From the NCBI RefSeq assembly GCF_000230735.2, contig NC_019962.1, forward strand, positions 3,100,001-3,164,000: a stretch of DNA of 64,000 nucleotides, read 5' to 3'. Source of the stretch: Natrinema pellirubrum DSM 15624 (GTDB taxonomy: Archaea; Halobacteriota; Halobacteria; Halobacteriales; Natrialbaceae). Made by a program: the position numbers and the translations under genes. Under the pieces are notes generated by a model. That model was given only the letters and a program-made list of their open reading frames with translations. It had not been told where the DNA came from and did not search any database. Shown piece by piece: positions 23,730 to 31,982 of the stretch (positions are counted from its first letter, which is position 1; each line of letters opens with the position of its first letter).

Positions 23730-24332
23730 TCAGAACCGCTCGTAGCCGCCGGTGTCCAGATAGTGGTGCGCGACGGTGATCGCCTGATCGGCATGCAGGA
23801 GTTTCGGCCCCAGCCGAAGCCGCTGCGCCGCGTGCGCCTCGAGCAGCGCCGCTTCGTCGGCGGTGAAATCCCGATGGTCCGACAGCACGAAGACCCCATC
23901 GGCGAGCGTCGTGGGGTCGAGGTCGACGACGGCGTCGCCCTCCTCGTGGAGCTGGATCACCGGGCCGTCGTCGGCGATTTCCTCGAGGGTCCCCTCGAAC
24001 CCGCGCCGGTACAGCTCGACCCCGGGGCTGGGCTCGGCCGGGAGGGCCCCGATGGCGTCCTCGCGATGCTCGAGGGCGTTGCGGACCAGCGCGGCGGTGC
24101 TGCGCTCGTCGGGATTGAGCCGCTGTAGCTCGCGTCCGTCGAAGGTAATGGTGAGTTCGTCCTGTGCGATCAGGTGGACGCGGACGGCCTCCCGGATGCC
24201 GTGGGAGGTAACGAACGCGGCGGTGATCGACCGACAGAGCGCGTCGAGGCGACCGGCCCCGCCCGCGAGGTCGTCCAGCGAGAAATCGGGCTCGGTTGGG
24301 ATGTCGTGACCGAGCAACACGAACTGGCGCAT
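23730..24332 (-). CDS. trmY: tRNA pseudouridine(54) N1-methyltransferase TrmY
   Basis: The protein has 200 residues, the usual length. MRQFVLLGHDIPTEPDFSLD and the C-terminal SPOUT knot region (GVFVLSDHRDFTADEAALLE and LRLGPKLLHADQAITVAHHY) are characteristic. TrmY uses S-adenosylmethionine to make N1-methylpseudouridine at T-loop position 54, on the pseudouridine made by Pus10, whose gene lies 3.2 kb away. A cytosolic homodimer is expected. The stop codon is 78 bases upstream of the tRNA-Pro gene on the same strand. Confidence 0.93.
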   Translation of the reverse strand: MRQFVLLGHDIPTEPDFSLDDLAGGAGRLDALCRSITAAFVTSHGIREAVRVHLIAQDELTITFDGRELQRLNPDERSTAALVRNALEHREDAIGALPAEPSPGVELYRRGFEGTLEEIADDGPVIQLHEEGDAVVDLDPTTLADGVFVLSDHRDFTADEAALLEAHAAQRLRLGPKLLHADQAITVAHHYLDTGGYERF

Positions 24333-24446
24333 ACCGGTGCAAGGAGGACGAACGGAATAGCTGCCACGGTTCCGGATCGGCGGTTCGGCCCGACAACTGT
24401 GAAACGATCGATAACATATATCACTGTGATTCTCTAGATTGATAAT

Positions 24447-24758
24447 ATGTCACGCTCGGACGACGAGTTACCGATCACGGACGGCGGTGCGTCGGTTCGA
24501 ATGCAGTACGAAGAGCCGACGGCGATCGTCGACACCGTCGTACGGGGCGTCGAAGCCGTCGATGAACCGCCGGCTCCCGACCGGCCGCTCTACGACTGGA
24601 TCGAGCCGGAGGCGATGGTCGATCTGTTCGCCCACGCCGCGGCGAAAGGCGGCGACGTGCGCCTCGAGTTCGCGGTCGGGGACTGTACGGTCGTCGTCAC
24701 GAGCGCGGGGACGGTCGCGGTCCGCGACGATCCGGCCCGCATCTGCCCGACTGAGTGA
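24447..24758 (+). CDS. stand-alone HalOD1 output-domain protein
   Basis: The protein has 103 residues. AIVDTVVRGVEAVDEPPAPD, RPLYDWIEPEAMVDLFAHAA and VRLEFAVGDCTVVVTSAGTV follow the HalOD1 pattern (halobacterial output domain of signalling proteins). Here no receiver or PAS domain is fused, so it may pair with separate sensors. An ATAACATATA box at about 24411-24420 lies about 30 bases before the ATG. Confidence 0.8.
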   Translation: MSRSDDELPITDGGASVRMQYEEPTAIVDTVVRGVEAVDEPPAPDRPLYDWIEPEAMVDLFAHAAAKGGDVRLEFAVGDCTVVVTSAGTVAVRDDPARICPTE

Positions 24759-24774
24759 GCCGTCGTAAACGGGT

Positions 24775-25326
24775 CTACGCGGTCACCCACCGCTCGAGCG
24801 GGGCGGTCACGAGCCCCAGTCCCGGCATGCCGTCGCGATACCAGACGACGGCCCCGACGGCGAACAGGCCGAACTGAACCCACTCGAAGGCCCCGAGTTC
24901 GTAGTAGCTGAGGATGGCATCGAGGATGCCGGCGACCGGCTCCTCCGGTGGCGGCTCGAGGACCGGCCACAGGAGATAGGTCGCGCCGGAAAAGTCACCG
25001 CCCAGCGCCGCTGGCGGAACGTCGGCCAGCAGGTGCGAGCCGTAGCCTGCCAGAAAGCCGACGCCGAGCGGGCGACGGCGCAGTCGTGTCGCGACGGCCA
25101 GTACCACGACCACGAGCGCGGCGAAGGTAAAAATCGAGTGCGAGAGGGTCCGCCCGCCGGGCAAGATTCCGACGTTCCACGCGAGGGGCTTGTCGATCAG
25201 GTCCGGCGTCTGTGAGCCGACGGCGAGGGCGATCGCCGGCAGGGCACGCGGCGGGCGGCGGAACCGGCGGTGAACGACGGCGGTGTACAGCAGGTAGGCG
25301 ACGGCGAGGTGTCCCCAGGGCCACAT
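24775..25326 (-). CDS. membrane-bound metal-dependent hydrolase-like protein (YdjM/DUF457 group)
   Basis: The protein has 183 residues with about four to five membrane helices. MWPWGHLAVAYLLYTAVV, GSQTPDLIDKPLAWNVGILP, GRTLSHSIFTFAALVVVV and AGYGSHLLADVPPAALGG carry the His and Asp residues (H6, D42, H61, H97, D101 region) that define this group. The true activity is not established; some members act on envelope or lipid substrates. It converges with the HalOD1 gene after a 16-base gap. Confidence 0.78.
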   Translation of the reverse strand: MWPWGHLAVAYLLYTAVVHRRFRRPPRALPAIALAVGSQTPDLIDKPLAWNVGILPGGRTLSHSIFTFAALVVVVLAVATRLRRRPLGVGFLAGYGSHLLADVPPAALGGDFSGATYLLWPVLEPPPEEPVAGILDAILSYYELGAFEWVQFGLFAVGAVVWYRDGMPGLGLVTAPLERWVTA

Positions 25327-25431
25327 CCCGCGGGTCTACTCCGGAAGCCGGCATAGGCGCTTCGACTCGCCGCCGTCGGGCTGCATAGGCATGGCCAACC
25401 GGTTTCCCCGTCTCGAGTATGGAGTGCGTAT

Positions 25432-25608
25432 ATGGCGAAATCAGAGTCGTCGCAGTCCGGCGGTAGTCGGCGGTTGCTCGCGATCCTCGAGGGGCGGCCC
25501 TGCCCGGACTGCGCCGACGGCGAACTCGAGCGGGACAGCTACAAGGACAAGCGAGCGGTCGTCTGCGACAGCTGTGGCACGCCGCGGGCGCAGGTCTGGA
25601 CCGGCTAG
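25432..25608 (+). CDS. 58-residue zinc-finger protein (HVO_A0556-like)
   Basis: This short gene encodes SRRLLAILEGRPCPDCADG, then RDSYKDKRAVVCDSCGTPRA and the end QVWTG. CPDC and CDSC form one zinc site linked by a charged hairpin. The family name is from memory. It is divergent from the hydrolase-like gene. Confidence 0.72.
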   Translation: MAKSESSQSGGSRRLLAILEGRPCPDCADGELERDSYKDKRAVVCDSCGTPRAQVWTG

Positions 25609-25634
25609 CGCTCGAGGGACCGAGCGAGACCCGC

Positions 25635-25823
25635 TCACCGCGACCGCGAGCCGGAGTAGTCGTGGCCGATGACGAGCGCGAGTGCGTGAACCGCGATGAG
25701 CCCGAGAAACATCGTGAGCCGGCCGAACGAGTCGATCCCCGCGACGATGACGGGGACGTAGACGATCGGAAGCAGGGCCCCGAGCCAGAAGCCCGCCGCG
25801 GTAACGGAGCGGTGCAGCGGCAT
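25635..25823 (-). CDS. 62-residue membrane protein, two helices
   Basis: MPLHRSVTAAGFWLGALLPI opens the first helix (about 8-30) and RLTMFLGLIAVHALALVIGH forms the second (about 35-54), followed by a short basic tail. I do not recognise it. Its start is 8 bases past the stop of the DUF7511-like gene on the same strand, so the two form an operon. Confidence 0.6.
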   Translation of the reverse strand: MPLHRSVTAAGFWLGALLPIVYVPVIVAGIDSFGRLTMFLGLIAVHALALVIGHDYSGSRSR

Positions 25824-25831
25824 CGGCACGA

Positions 25832-26023
25832 TCAGCGCATCGCCTCGAGGTCGACGAACCCCTCTCCGTGGGCGGTGATCCAGGTCGTCGTCAACACGCT
25901 CCCGCTGGCGTGGCGCGGGAAGATGGCACACTCGTTGGGTGCATCATCGTTTTCGATGGTGACGTGTTCGAGTTCGACTGGCGGTTCCTCGCTGTCAGTG
26001 CGGTGGACATCGGCGTCGGTCAT
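25832..26023 (-). CDS. 63-residue DUF7511-like protein
   Basis: The protein has an acidic N-terminus, then LEHVTIENDDAPNECAIFPR, TTTWITAHGEGFVDLEAMR. The NECAIFPR / TTWITA / FVDLEAMR blocks align with CTLVPR / NAWLAA / VVDLDDAR in the protein at 16416-16643, which identifies a paralogous family of unknown function. The operon partner is the small membrane protein downstream. Confidence 0.68.
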   Translation of the reverse strand: MTDADVHRTDSEEPPVELEHVTIENDDAPNECAIFPRHASGSVLTTTWITAHGEGFVDLEAMR

Positions 26024-26292
26024 GCGGGATCAGGCGACGGGTACGCGCGCCGAGAGTTCCTATCCGGTCCCCTACTATTGTTATCGAGTGGGTAACGCCT
26101 CGAACGCGGACGATAGCGTTCGGTTCAGTCGGTTCGAGACCGGTCACTGCCACGACACTGACGGTAACGGGGGCTGACGTGTACGACGCTGCTATGGCAC
26201 GGGTTCCGGACAGTCATCGCCGTATCAACGCAATAACTGATCGTTTCCGCCAGTCGCGTGCCCTCGGAGCCGCGGTTTCCCGACGGTCGATC

Positions 26293-27405
26293 CTACGCCG
26301 AGGGAGGCTCCGGCCTGGCGTCGAGCATGAGTTGCGCCGTCTCGGTTCGCCCGTTCCGGCGGAACCGCACGTCGAGGGCCTCGCCGGGACTGGTCTCGAG
26401 CGCGAGATACGTCGAGAGGGCGTGTCGGTCGGGGATCGGCGTCCCGTCGAACGCGCGGATGACGTCGCCGCCGACGGGGATGGCCTCGCCGCGGCGCTCG
26501 ACGGTTCCCGTAGCCGGCTCGAGAACGCCGTCGGCCGCCGAACCGTCGACGACGTCGGTGACGAGGACGCCGCTGGCCTCGTCGAGGCCGTTCGCCTCGG
26601 CGACGAGCCGGTCGACGGACCTGAGTCCGATCCCCATGTACGAGTGGTCGTAGGAGCCGTCGGCGAGCAGCGACGGGACCACGCGCTCGGTGAGTGCGGC
26701 CGAGATGGCGAAGCCGATGTTGTCGCCGCCGCCGGAGTTGACGACGCCGACGACCTTGCCGTCGAGGTTCACGAGCGGGCCGCCGCTGCTGCCGGGGTTG
26801 ACCGCGGCGTCGGTCTGGACGACGTTCGGGAAGGAGAACTGCCGCCGCGGGACATCGAGCGTCCGATCGACGCCGCTGACGATCCCCGCGGACATCGACC
26901 CCTCGAGGCCGTAGGGGTTGCCGACCGCGGCCACCTGCTGGCCGACGACCGGTCGGTCGTCGGTCAGCGACAGTGGCGTCGCCGAGTCGGGAGCGTAATC
27001 GACCTCGAGGACGGCCAGGTCGCTGTGGTAGTCGCTGCCGACGAGCGTGGTGCCGGCCCAGTCGCCGGTGACGTACTGGAGGTCCGCGGCCTCGGCACCG
27101 GCGACGACGTGGTGGTTGGTGACGACGTGGTCCTCGTCGTAGAGAAAGCCCGAACCCTGGCCTCGCCCCCGTTCGCCCGTCGATGGGTTCTCGACGCCGA
27201 AGGCACGCACCTGTGTCACCGATTCGATGATCTCGTTGTAGAGGTCGGTAAACGCCGAGCCGTCGGCGAGGTTCCCGCGGTTGTTGAACGAGGAGTCGCC
27301 CTCGATCGAACTGTCAGCTCGGGGTTCGGCACAGCCGGCGACCGCAGCGACCCCAGCACTTGCGGCCGCGAGAAAGGAACGGCGATCCAGTCGGGACTCG
27401 TTCAT
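26293..27405 (-). CDS. HtrA/DegP-like serine protease, Tat lipoprotein
   Basis: The protein has 370 residues. DRRSFLAAASAGVAAVAGC is a Tat signal with lipobox (Cys about 25). The trypsin-like domain (about 50-250) has the triad in VVTNHHVVAG (His), YHSDLAVLEVD (Asp) and NPGSSGGPLVNLDG (Ser). A PDZ domain (about 265-355) follows: MGIGLRSV, GVLVTDVVDGSAA and GGDVIRAFDGTPI. Such proteins degrade or refold misfolded exported proteins. It is anchored on the outer face of the membrane. The ATG at 27405 is used, as the in-frame ATG at 27429 adds residues before the Tat motif. Confidence 0.9.
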   Translation of the reverse strand: MNESRLDRRSFLAAASAGVAAVAGCAEPRADSSIEGDSSFNNRGNLADGSAFTDLYNEIIESVTQVRAFGVENPSTGERGRGQGSGFLYDEDHVVTNHHVVAGAEAADLQYVTGDWAGTTLVGSDYHSDLAVLEVDYAPDSATPLSLTDDRPVVGQQVAAVGNPYGLEGSMSAGIVSGVDRTLDVPRRQFSFPNVVQTDAAVNPGSSGGPLVNLDGKVVGVVNSGGGDNIGFAISAALTERVVPSLLADGSYDHSYMGIGLRSVDRLVAEANGLDEASGVLVTDVVDGSAADGVLEPATGTVERRGEAIPVGGDVIRAFDGTPIPDRHALSTYLALETSPGEALDVRFRRNGRTETAQLMLDARPEPPSA

Positions 27406-27560
27406 GTCGTGACCTTGGACCCGATCCATTTGAACGTCGGGGCTAGCGATCGGCGCGTTCGAGGGTCGCCGGCCGCCGAACCGGACGGCCCCATCGTCGA
27501 CACCACGGTCGGCCTCGCGAAGGGAAAACGTGTTACCCGCGGCACCCCGAGTCCCGAGAC

Positions 27561-28934
27561 ATGATCACGGAAGACGCCCGCGCGCTGCTGTCGACAGGTG
27601 CCGTCTGCGATTCGTGTCTCGGACGGCCCTTCGCCGATCGCAGTTTCGGGCTGACCAACGCCGAACGCGGCCGGGCGCTGCGGACGACCGTCGCACTGGC
27701 CGACGACGAGGACTTCGAGCCGACCGCGCCCGCGGACTGCTGGGTCTGTGAGGGCTACTGCGGCACGTTCGACGCCGTCGCCGAGACGATCGTCGAGGCC
27801 CTCGAGGGAACCGAGTTCGCCACCTATCAGGTCGGCAGCCGCATCCCGCCGCTGGTCGAGGAGAACGAACGGCTGCTCCGGGAGGACGCCGGCCTCGAGC
27901 CCGACGTCGGCGAGTCGATGAAACGGGAGATCAACCGGGAGGTCGGCCGGCGGGTCGGCGCGACGACCGAGACCGAGGTCGACTTCGACCGGCCCGACGT
28001 ACTCGCGGTCGTCGATCTCGCGGGGTTCGACCCGCGCGAGGCCCTCGAGTCGGGGACCGTCACGAGCCACGCGGTCGACGTCCAGATCAACCCCGCGTTC
28101 GTCTACGGCCGCTACCGCAAACTCGAGCGGGACATTCCCCAGACCGAGTGGCCCTGCCGGGAGTGTGGCGGCAGCGGCATTCAGTTGGGCGACGACGGCG
28201 AGGAGCCCTGTGACTACTGCGGCGGCTCGGGCTACATGTACGACACCAGCGTCGAACAGGTCGTCCGCCCTCACGTCGTCGACGCCATGGACGGCGACGA
28301 GGGCACCTTCCACGGCGCGGGCCGCGAGGACGTCGACGCCCGCATGCTCGAGGGCGGGCGGCCGTTCGTCCTCGAAGTGAAACGACCCCGGGTGCGAGAC
28401 CCCGACCCGGCCGAACTCGAGGCCGAGATCAACGACGCGGCCGAGGGGTCCGTCGAGGTCGATGGCCTCCGGCTGGCGACCCACGAGATGGTCGAGCGCG
28501 TCAAGGAACACGACGCGAGCAAACGCTACCGCGCCGACGTCGAGTTCGCGGAACCGGTCGACGGGGACGCCTTCGAGACCGCACTCGACGAACTCGAGGG
28601 AACGACCGTCGATCAGTACACGCCGGAGCGGGTCGACCACCGCCGGGCGGGGCTGACCCGCGAGCGGACGGTCTATGACATCGACGGTGATCTGCGATCG
28701 CCCACCGAGGTCGAGGTCCGACTCCACGGCGAGGGCGGCCTCTACGTCAAGGAACTGATCAGCAGCGACGGCGGCCGGACCGAACCCAGCCTCGCGGGCC
28801 TGCTCGAGACCGACGCCGAAGTGACCGCGCTGGACGTGACCGGTGTCGAAGGAGAGAACGAGCCGTTCGAGCGCGAGGCGTACTTCCTGGACGAGCCGCG
28901 CGACGGCTCCGAAACGGCAGCCGGCGACGCCTGA
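27561..28934 (+). CDS. pus10: tRNA pseudouridine(54/55) synthase Pus10
   Basis: The protein has 457 residues. The N-terminal THUMP-like zinc region contains CDSC (about 16-19) and CWVCEGYC (about 60-67). The catalytic domain has the Asp in GAGREDVDARMLEGGRPFV (about 257). A second zinc ribbon, CRECGGSG and CDYCGGSG (about 204-224), resembles a DnaJ zinc repeat and is inserted in the middle. Pus10 makes pseudouridine 55, and in many archaea also 54, in the T-loop. The start ATG at 27561 is divergent from the protease gene, with 155 bases between the starts. Confidence 0.92.
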   Translation: MITEDARALLSTGAVCDSCLGRPFADRSFGLTNAERGRALRTTVALADDEDFEPTAPADCWVCEGYCGTFDAVAETIVEALEGTEFATYQVGSRIPPLVEENERLLREDAGLEPDVGESMKREINREVGRRVGATTETEVDFDRPDVLAVVDLAGFDPREALESGTVTSHAVDVQINPAFVYGRYRKLERDIPQTEWPCRECGGSGIQLGDDGEEPCDYCGGSGYMYDTSVEQVVRPHVVDAMDGDEGTFHGAGREDVDARMLEGGRPFVLEVKRPRVRDPDPAELEAEINDAAEGSVEVDGLRLATHEMVERVKEHDASKRYRADVEFAEPVDGDAFETALDELEGTTVDQYTPERVDHRRAGLTRERTVYDIDGDLRSPTEVEVRLHGEGGLYVKELISSDGGRTEPSLAGLLETDAEVTALDVTGVEGENEPFEREAYFLDEPRDGSETAAGDA

Positions 28935-28979
28935 GCCGTCGTCGGCCGCTCGGTCGAAACAGGGCGGCTCACGCCCCAG

Positions 28980-29279
28980 CTACTGTTCCGGAGATCCGTC
29001 GACGGACGCCTCCTCCAGTTGCCGCTTGAGGAGCCGAAAGTCCGCCGCGCGCCGCTTTCCGACCAGAGCGGTCAGTTCCTCGAACGTGACCTCGTCGTCG
29101 TAGTAGGCGGCGGCGACCTCCCCCTCGAGCGGTCCCTCCCGCGCGTTCTCGACGTAGTCCCGCAGCGCGGCGACGAGCAGTTCGGACCGGCTCGTCCCGA
29201 GTGCGGTCGCCAGAACATCCGCCCGCTCGAGGAGCCGATCGGGCGCGTCGACCTCGAGTCCCTCGCTGTCGGATTGCAC
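28980..29279 (-). CDS. ribbon-helix-helix-like DNA-binding protein with helical tail
   Basis: The protein has 99 residues. GLEVDAPDRLLERADVLATA, then LGTSRSELLVAALRDYVENA looks like a CopG/RHH domain with one strand and two helices (about 5-50). The second half, VTFEELTALVGKRRAADFRL, is a charged helix. The GTG at 29279 is chosen because GATATTTGTCC lies about 31 bases before it. It may be an antitoxin-like or autoregulatory protein; no toxin gene is adjacent. It is divergent from rnhB. Confidence 0.68.
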   Translation of the reverse strand: MQSDSEGLEVDAPDRLLERADVLATALGTSRSELLVAALRDYVENAREGPLEGEVAAAYYDDEVTFEELTALVGKRRAADFRLLKRQLEEASVDGSPEQ

Positions 29280-29385
29280 GACGCGCCGGTTTCGAGGCCA
29301 CGGACAAATATCGTGCGACACGCGACGCGGCGAATCAGGGACCGACAACGCAACGGTTTAGCGCCCGGCGACGGATCCACGGCGT

Positions 29386-30057
29386 ATGCCATTCGGCGTC
29401 GACGAGGCCGGCAAGGGCCCCGCGTTGGGATCGATGTTCGCCGCGGCCGTCCACTGCGAGGCGCCCGACGACCTCCCGGACGGGATCCGGGACTCGAAGC
29501 GGCTCTCGCCCGAGCGCCGCGAGGAACTGGCGGCCACACTACGAGACGACGACCGGATCGCGATCGGCGTCGCCGAGATCACGCCGGCGCGGATCGACGA
29601 CCCCGAGACGGACATGAACTCGCTGGCGGTCGCGGCCCACGCCGAGGCGATCGAGGGCGCGTTCGCGGACCGCGCTCGCGACGCGAGCGCGGACGAGCAG
29701 TTCTCGGGACTCTGCGACGCCTGCGACACCGACGCCGACCGCTTCGCCCGGCGGGTCGCCGACGCCTGCCCGCTCGAGGCCGTCTCCATCGACGCGCGTC
29801 ACGGAGCCGACGACGAGTCGACACTGGTCGGCGCGGCCAGCGTCGTCGCCAAGGTCGAACGCGACGCCCACGTCGCCGCGCTGGCCGACGAGTATGGCGA
29901 GATCGGCAGCGGCTACCCGGGCGATTCAACGACCCGCGAGTTCCTCGCGGACTACGTCGACGAACACGGCGACCTCCCGCCGTTCGCGCGGGCGTCGTGG
30001 TCGACCTGCGAGGACGTGCTAGCCGCGGCCGAACAGACCGGGCTCGAGCAGTTCTGA
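29386..30057 (+). CDS. rnhB: ribonuclease HII
   Basis: The protein has 223 residues. FGVDEAGKGPALGSMFAAAV carries the first catalytic Asp-Glu pair, IRDSKRLSPERREELA follows, and SIDARHGADDEST with VVAKVERDAHVAAL supply the other acidic residues. It cleaves RNA in RNA-DNA hybrids, removing primers and single ribonucleotides. The archaeal enzyme normally begins with GxDEAGRGP; here Lys replaces Arg, as in some relatives. It is cytosolic. Confidence 0.92.
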   Translation: MPFGVDEAGKGPALGSMFAAAVHCEAPDDLPDGIRDSKRLSPERREELAATLRDDDRIAIGVAEITPARIDDPETDMNSLAVAAHAEAIEGAFADRARDASADEQFSGLCDACDTDADRFARRVADACPLEAVSIDARHGADDESTLVGAASVVAKVERDAHVAALADEYGEIGSGYPGDSTTREFLADYVDEHGDLPPFARASWSTCEDVLAAAEQTGLEQF

Positions 30058-30111
30058 CCGACCCACGGTCCCGGTCGGAGCCTATATCGTGGTCACAGTC
30101 GTACTGTCACC

Positions 30112-30498
30112 GTGATTGATATGCGCGTTCGAACGCTCGGCTACACCGCGGCGGCGGGTATCGCAGCGTTTCTCGTCGTCTTCGTCGCCGTGTCGGAACT
30201 CCTGCTCCCGTTCATCGAGTTCTCGGTACTCGTCGGCCTCCCGGCCGGGATCGGGGCCGGCGTCCTGGTCGCAGCCGTCGTTCTCATCCAGTTCGGACGA
30301 AACGCGGACGGGACGCCCCACCCGCTCGCGCTGAGCCTCGGGACGTTCGGCGTCACCTTTCTCACCGTCTTGGCTGTCGCGCTCGTCTTACTCCGGGCCG
30401 GCGTGGCCGGTTCGATCGTGATCGCGACCGGCGTCGGACTCATCGGCGGCCTCGTCGGCGGGCTTCGGGCTCGAGGCGAGAAACCGCCGGCCGGATAG
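30112..30498 (+). CDS. haloarchaeal membrane protein, four helices
   Basis: The protein has 128 residues. Hydrophobic segments lie at about 8-28, 34-58, 74-94 and 98-117, with a polar loop (FGRNADGTPHPL) between the second and third. CCTATATCG at 30080-30088 lies about 27 bases before the GTG at 30112, supporting that start over the ATG at 30121. I do not recognise the family. Confidence 0.65.
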   Translation: MIDMRVRTLGYTAAAGIAAFLVVFVAVSELLLPFIEFSVLVGLPAGIGAGVLVAAVVLIQFGRNADGTPHPLALSLGTFGVTFLTVLAVALVLLRAGVAGSIVIATGVGLIGGLVGGLRARGEKPPAG

Positions 30499-30584
30499 CG
30501 CGACACGCGACGAGGACGGACGGGTTCGTCTCGGTGACAGCCGACTCGAGCGACGCCACGAGAGGACCGACCCCTCGAAACCGA

Positions 30585-30932
30585 TCAACTGCGCCAGACC
30601 GCGTAGACGTAGCAGCCGACACCGAGAAAGACCAGCAGCGAGGAGAGTGTCTCGACGGCGCTCGAGCGCGTGAGAACGGCACCGAAGTTCAAGACGCCGC
30701 CCGCGACGAGACTCCCCGCACCCACGGTCAGCACCGACCGCAGCCCCGTAGTCGACCGTTGCCCGTACAGCATCGTCCCCACCGCGATCGCGATGACGCC
30801 GAAGCCGAGTTCCGTGAGCGTCACCGCCCGCGGATCGTTCGTCGCCGTCGCGTAGGCCAACACGGCGAAGTAGCTCACGATCATGGCGGTGACCGCTCGA
30901 GAGCGAGCCGGTGAGCCGGCAGTCAGATCCAT
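30585..30932 (-). CDS. haloarchaeal membrane protein, four helices
   Basis: The protein has 115 residues with helices at about 12-30, 41-57, 66-86 and 95-113. The loop ATATNDPRAVTLTELGFG is the most polar part. It follows the CPBP protease gene on the same strand with a 24-base gap, so it may be the third gene of the lonB transcript. The function is unknown. Confidence 0.65.
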   Translation of the reverse strand: MDLTAGSPARSRAVTAMIVSYFAVLAYATATNDPRAVTLTELGFGVIAIAVGTMLYGQRSTTGLRSVLTVGAGSLVAGGVLNFGAVLTRSSAVETLSSLLVFLGVGCYVYAVWRS

Positions 30933-30956
30933 AGCCGGTCGACGGACTCCCGTCCC

Positions 30957-31982
30957 TTAGCCTTCGAGGGTTTCGGCCCACTCGAGACCCAGCCCTTCGT
31001 GGACGATGAACTCGAAGGCGTTGATGAAGTAGTGAGCGACGACGACGACCAGCAGGCTGCCGGTGACGATATAGACGGCCGCGAGGCCGAATCCGAGCAG
31101 GCCGGTGACGACGACGCCGACCGAGCCCTGCATCCCGTGCCCGAGGGCGAAGGCGATCGAGGAGCCGACCGCGAGGAGCCACGGCGAGACGCCGTAGCCG
31201 GCTGCCGGGACGCCGATCAGCGCCGCCCGGAAGAGCAGTTCCTCGAAGCCGGCGATGATCGGCAACACTCCGACCAACAGGACGAGCCAGCCCGCCGCCG
31301 AGTCCGGCGAGAGCAGTTCCCGCAACGCCTCGTCGTGATCGAACCCGAACCGGGTCGCCCCCGCCGCGACGAGTTCGTTCGCGACGTAGAATCCGAGCCC
31401 GGCGACGGTTCCCAAAAGCAGGCCGGACTCGAGGTATGGGAGGGAGAGCTCGACGCCCAGGGCCGACGCCGGGATCGCCGTATAGATCGCCGCGCCGAGC
31501 AAGAGGACCGCGAACAGCCCCTGCGAGAACGCGACGTTGGCGAGGACCATCCCCGTCGAGAGCGAGTCCGGATCGACGCCGCGATTCGCCGGGTGGTCCG
31601 CATCGAGAGCGGACGCAGCCGGATCGCTCGAGTCGGTGTTCGTGTCCCCATCGGGCTCGGTACCGGCATCGGTGGCGCTCGGCGGCGTCGCCGATCGCTC
31701 TACCGGGCGCTCACCGTCGCTCGAGGCGTGAGTCGCCGACCCGGGCCGGCCCCGGCCGTGAGCGTCGGGCGGCCGCGACCCGTCGTCGTCCGATGACGGC
31801 TCGCGGAAGGCGTCGGTAGACGGCGGCGACTCGCCGGCCGATGCGTCACTTCTCGCTGTAGCCGGTCCGTCAGTGGCGTCGTCGGCTTCGTCGGTAAACG
31901 CCGACTGCGTGAGGTGGGACAAAACAAGCAGCAAGACGAGGACGACGCCCGCGAGACCGAGGAACGTCGCCCACTGCGGCAT
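30957..31982 (-). CDS. CPBP-family intramembrane metalloprotease
   Basis: The protein has 341 residues. A membrane anchor (about 5-22) is followed by about 110 residues of low-complexity acidic Ser/Asp/Thr sequence, then six to seven helices. The CPBP motifs are GFEELLFRAALIGVP (about 245), FALGHGMQGSVG (about 280) and AHYFINAFEF (about 318), which give the Glu-Glu, His and His-x3-Asn metal site of Abi/CAAX proteases. The ATG directly follows the lonB stop codon with no spacing, so the two are co-transcribed. A role in processing membrane proteins alongside LonB is inferred. Confidence 0.9.
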   Translation of the reverse strand: MPQWATFLGLAGVVLVLLLVLSHLTQSAFTDEADDATDGPATARSDASAGESPPSTDAFREPSSDDDGSRPPDAHGRGRPGSATHASSDGERPVERSATPPSATDAGTEPDGDTNTDSSDPAASALDADHPANRGVDPDSLSTGMVLANVAFSQGLFAVLLLGAAIYTAIPASALGVELSLPYLESGLLLGTVAGLGFYVANELVAAGATRFGFDHDEALRELLSPDSAAGWLVLLVGVLPIIAGFEELLFRAALIGVPAAGYGVSPWLLAVGSSIAFALGHGMQGSVGVVVTGLLGFGLAAVYIVTGSLLVVVVAHYFINAFEFIVHEGLGLEWAETLEG

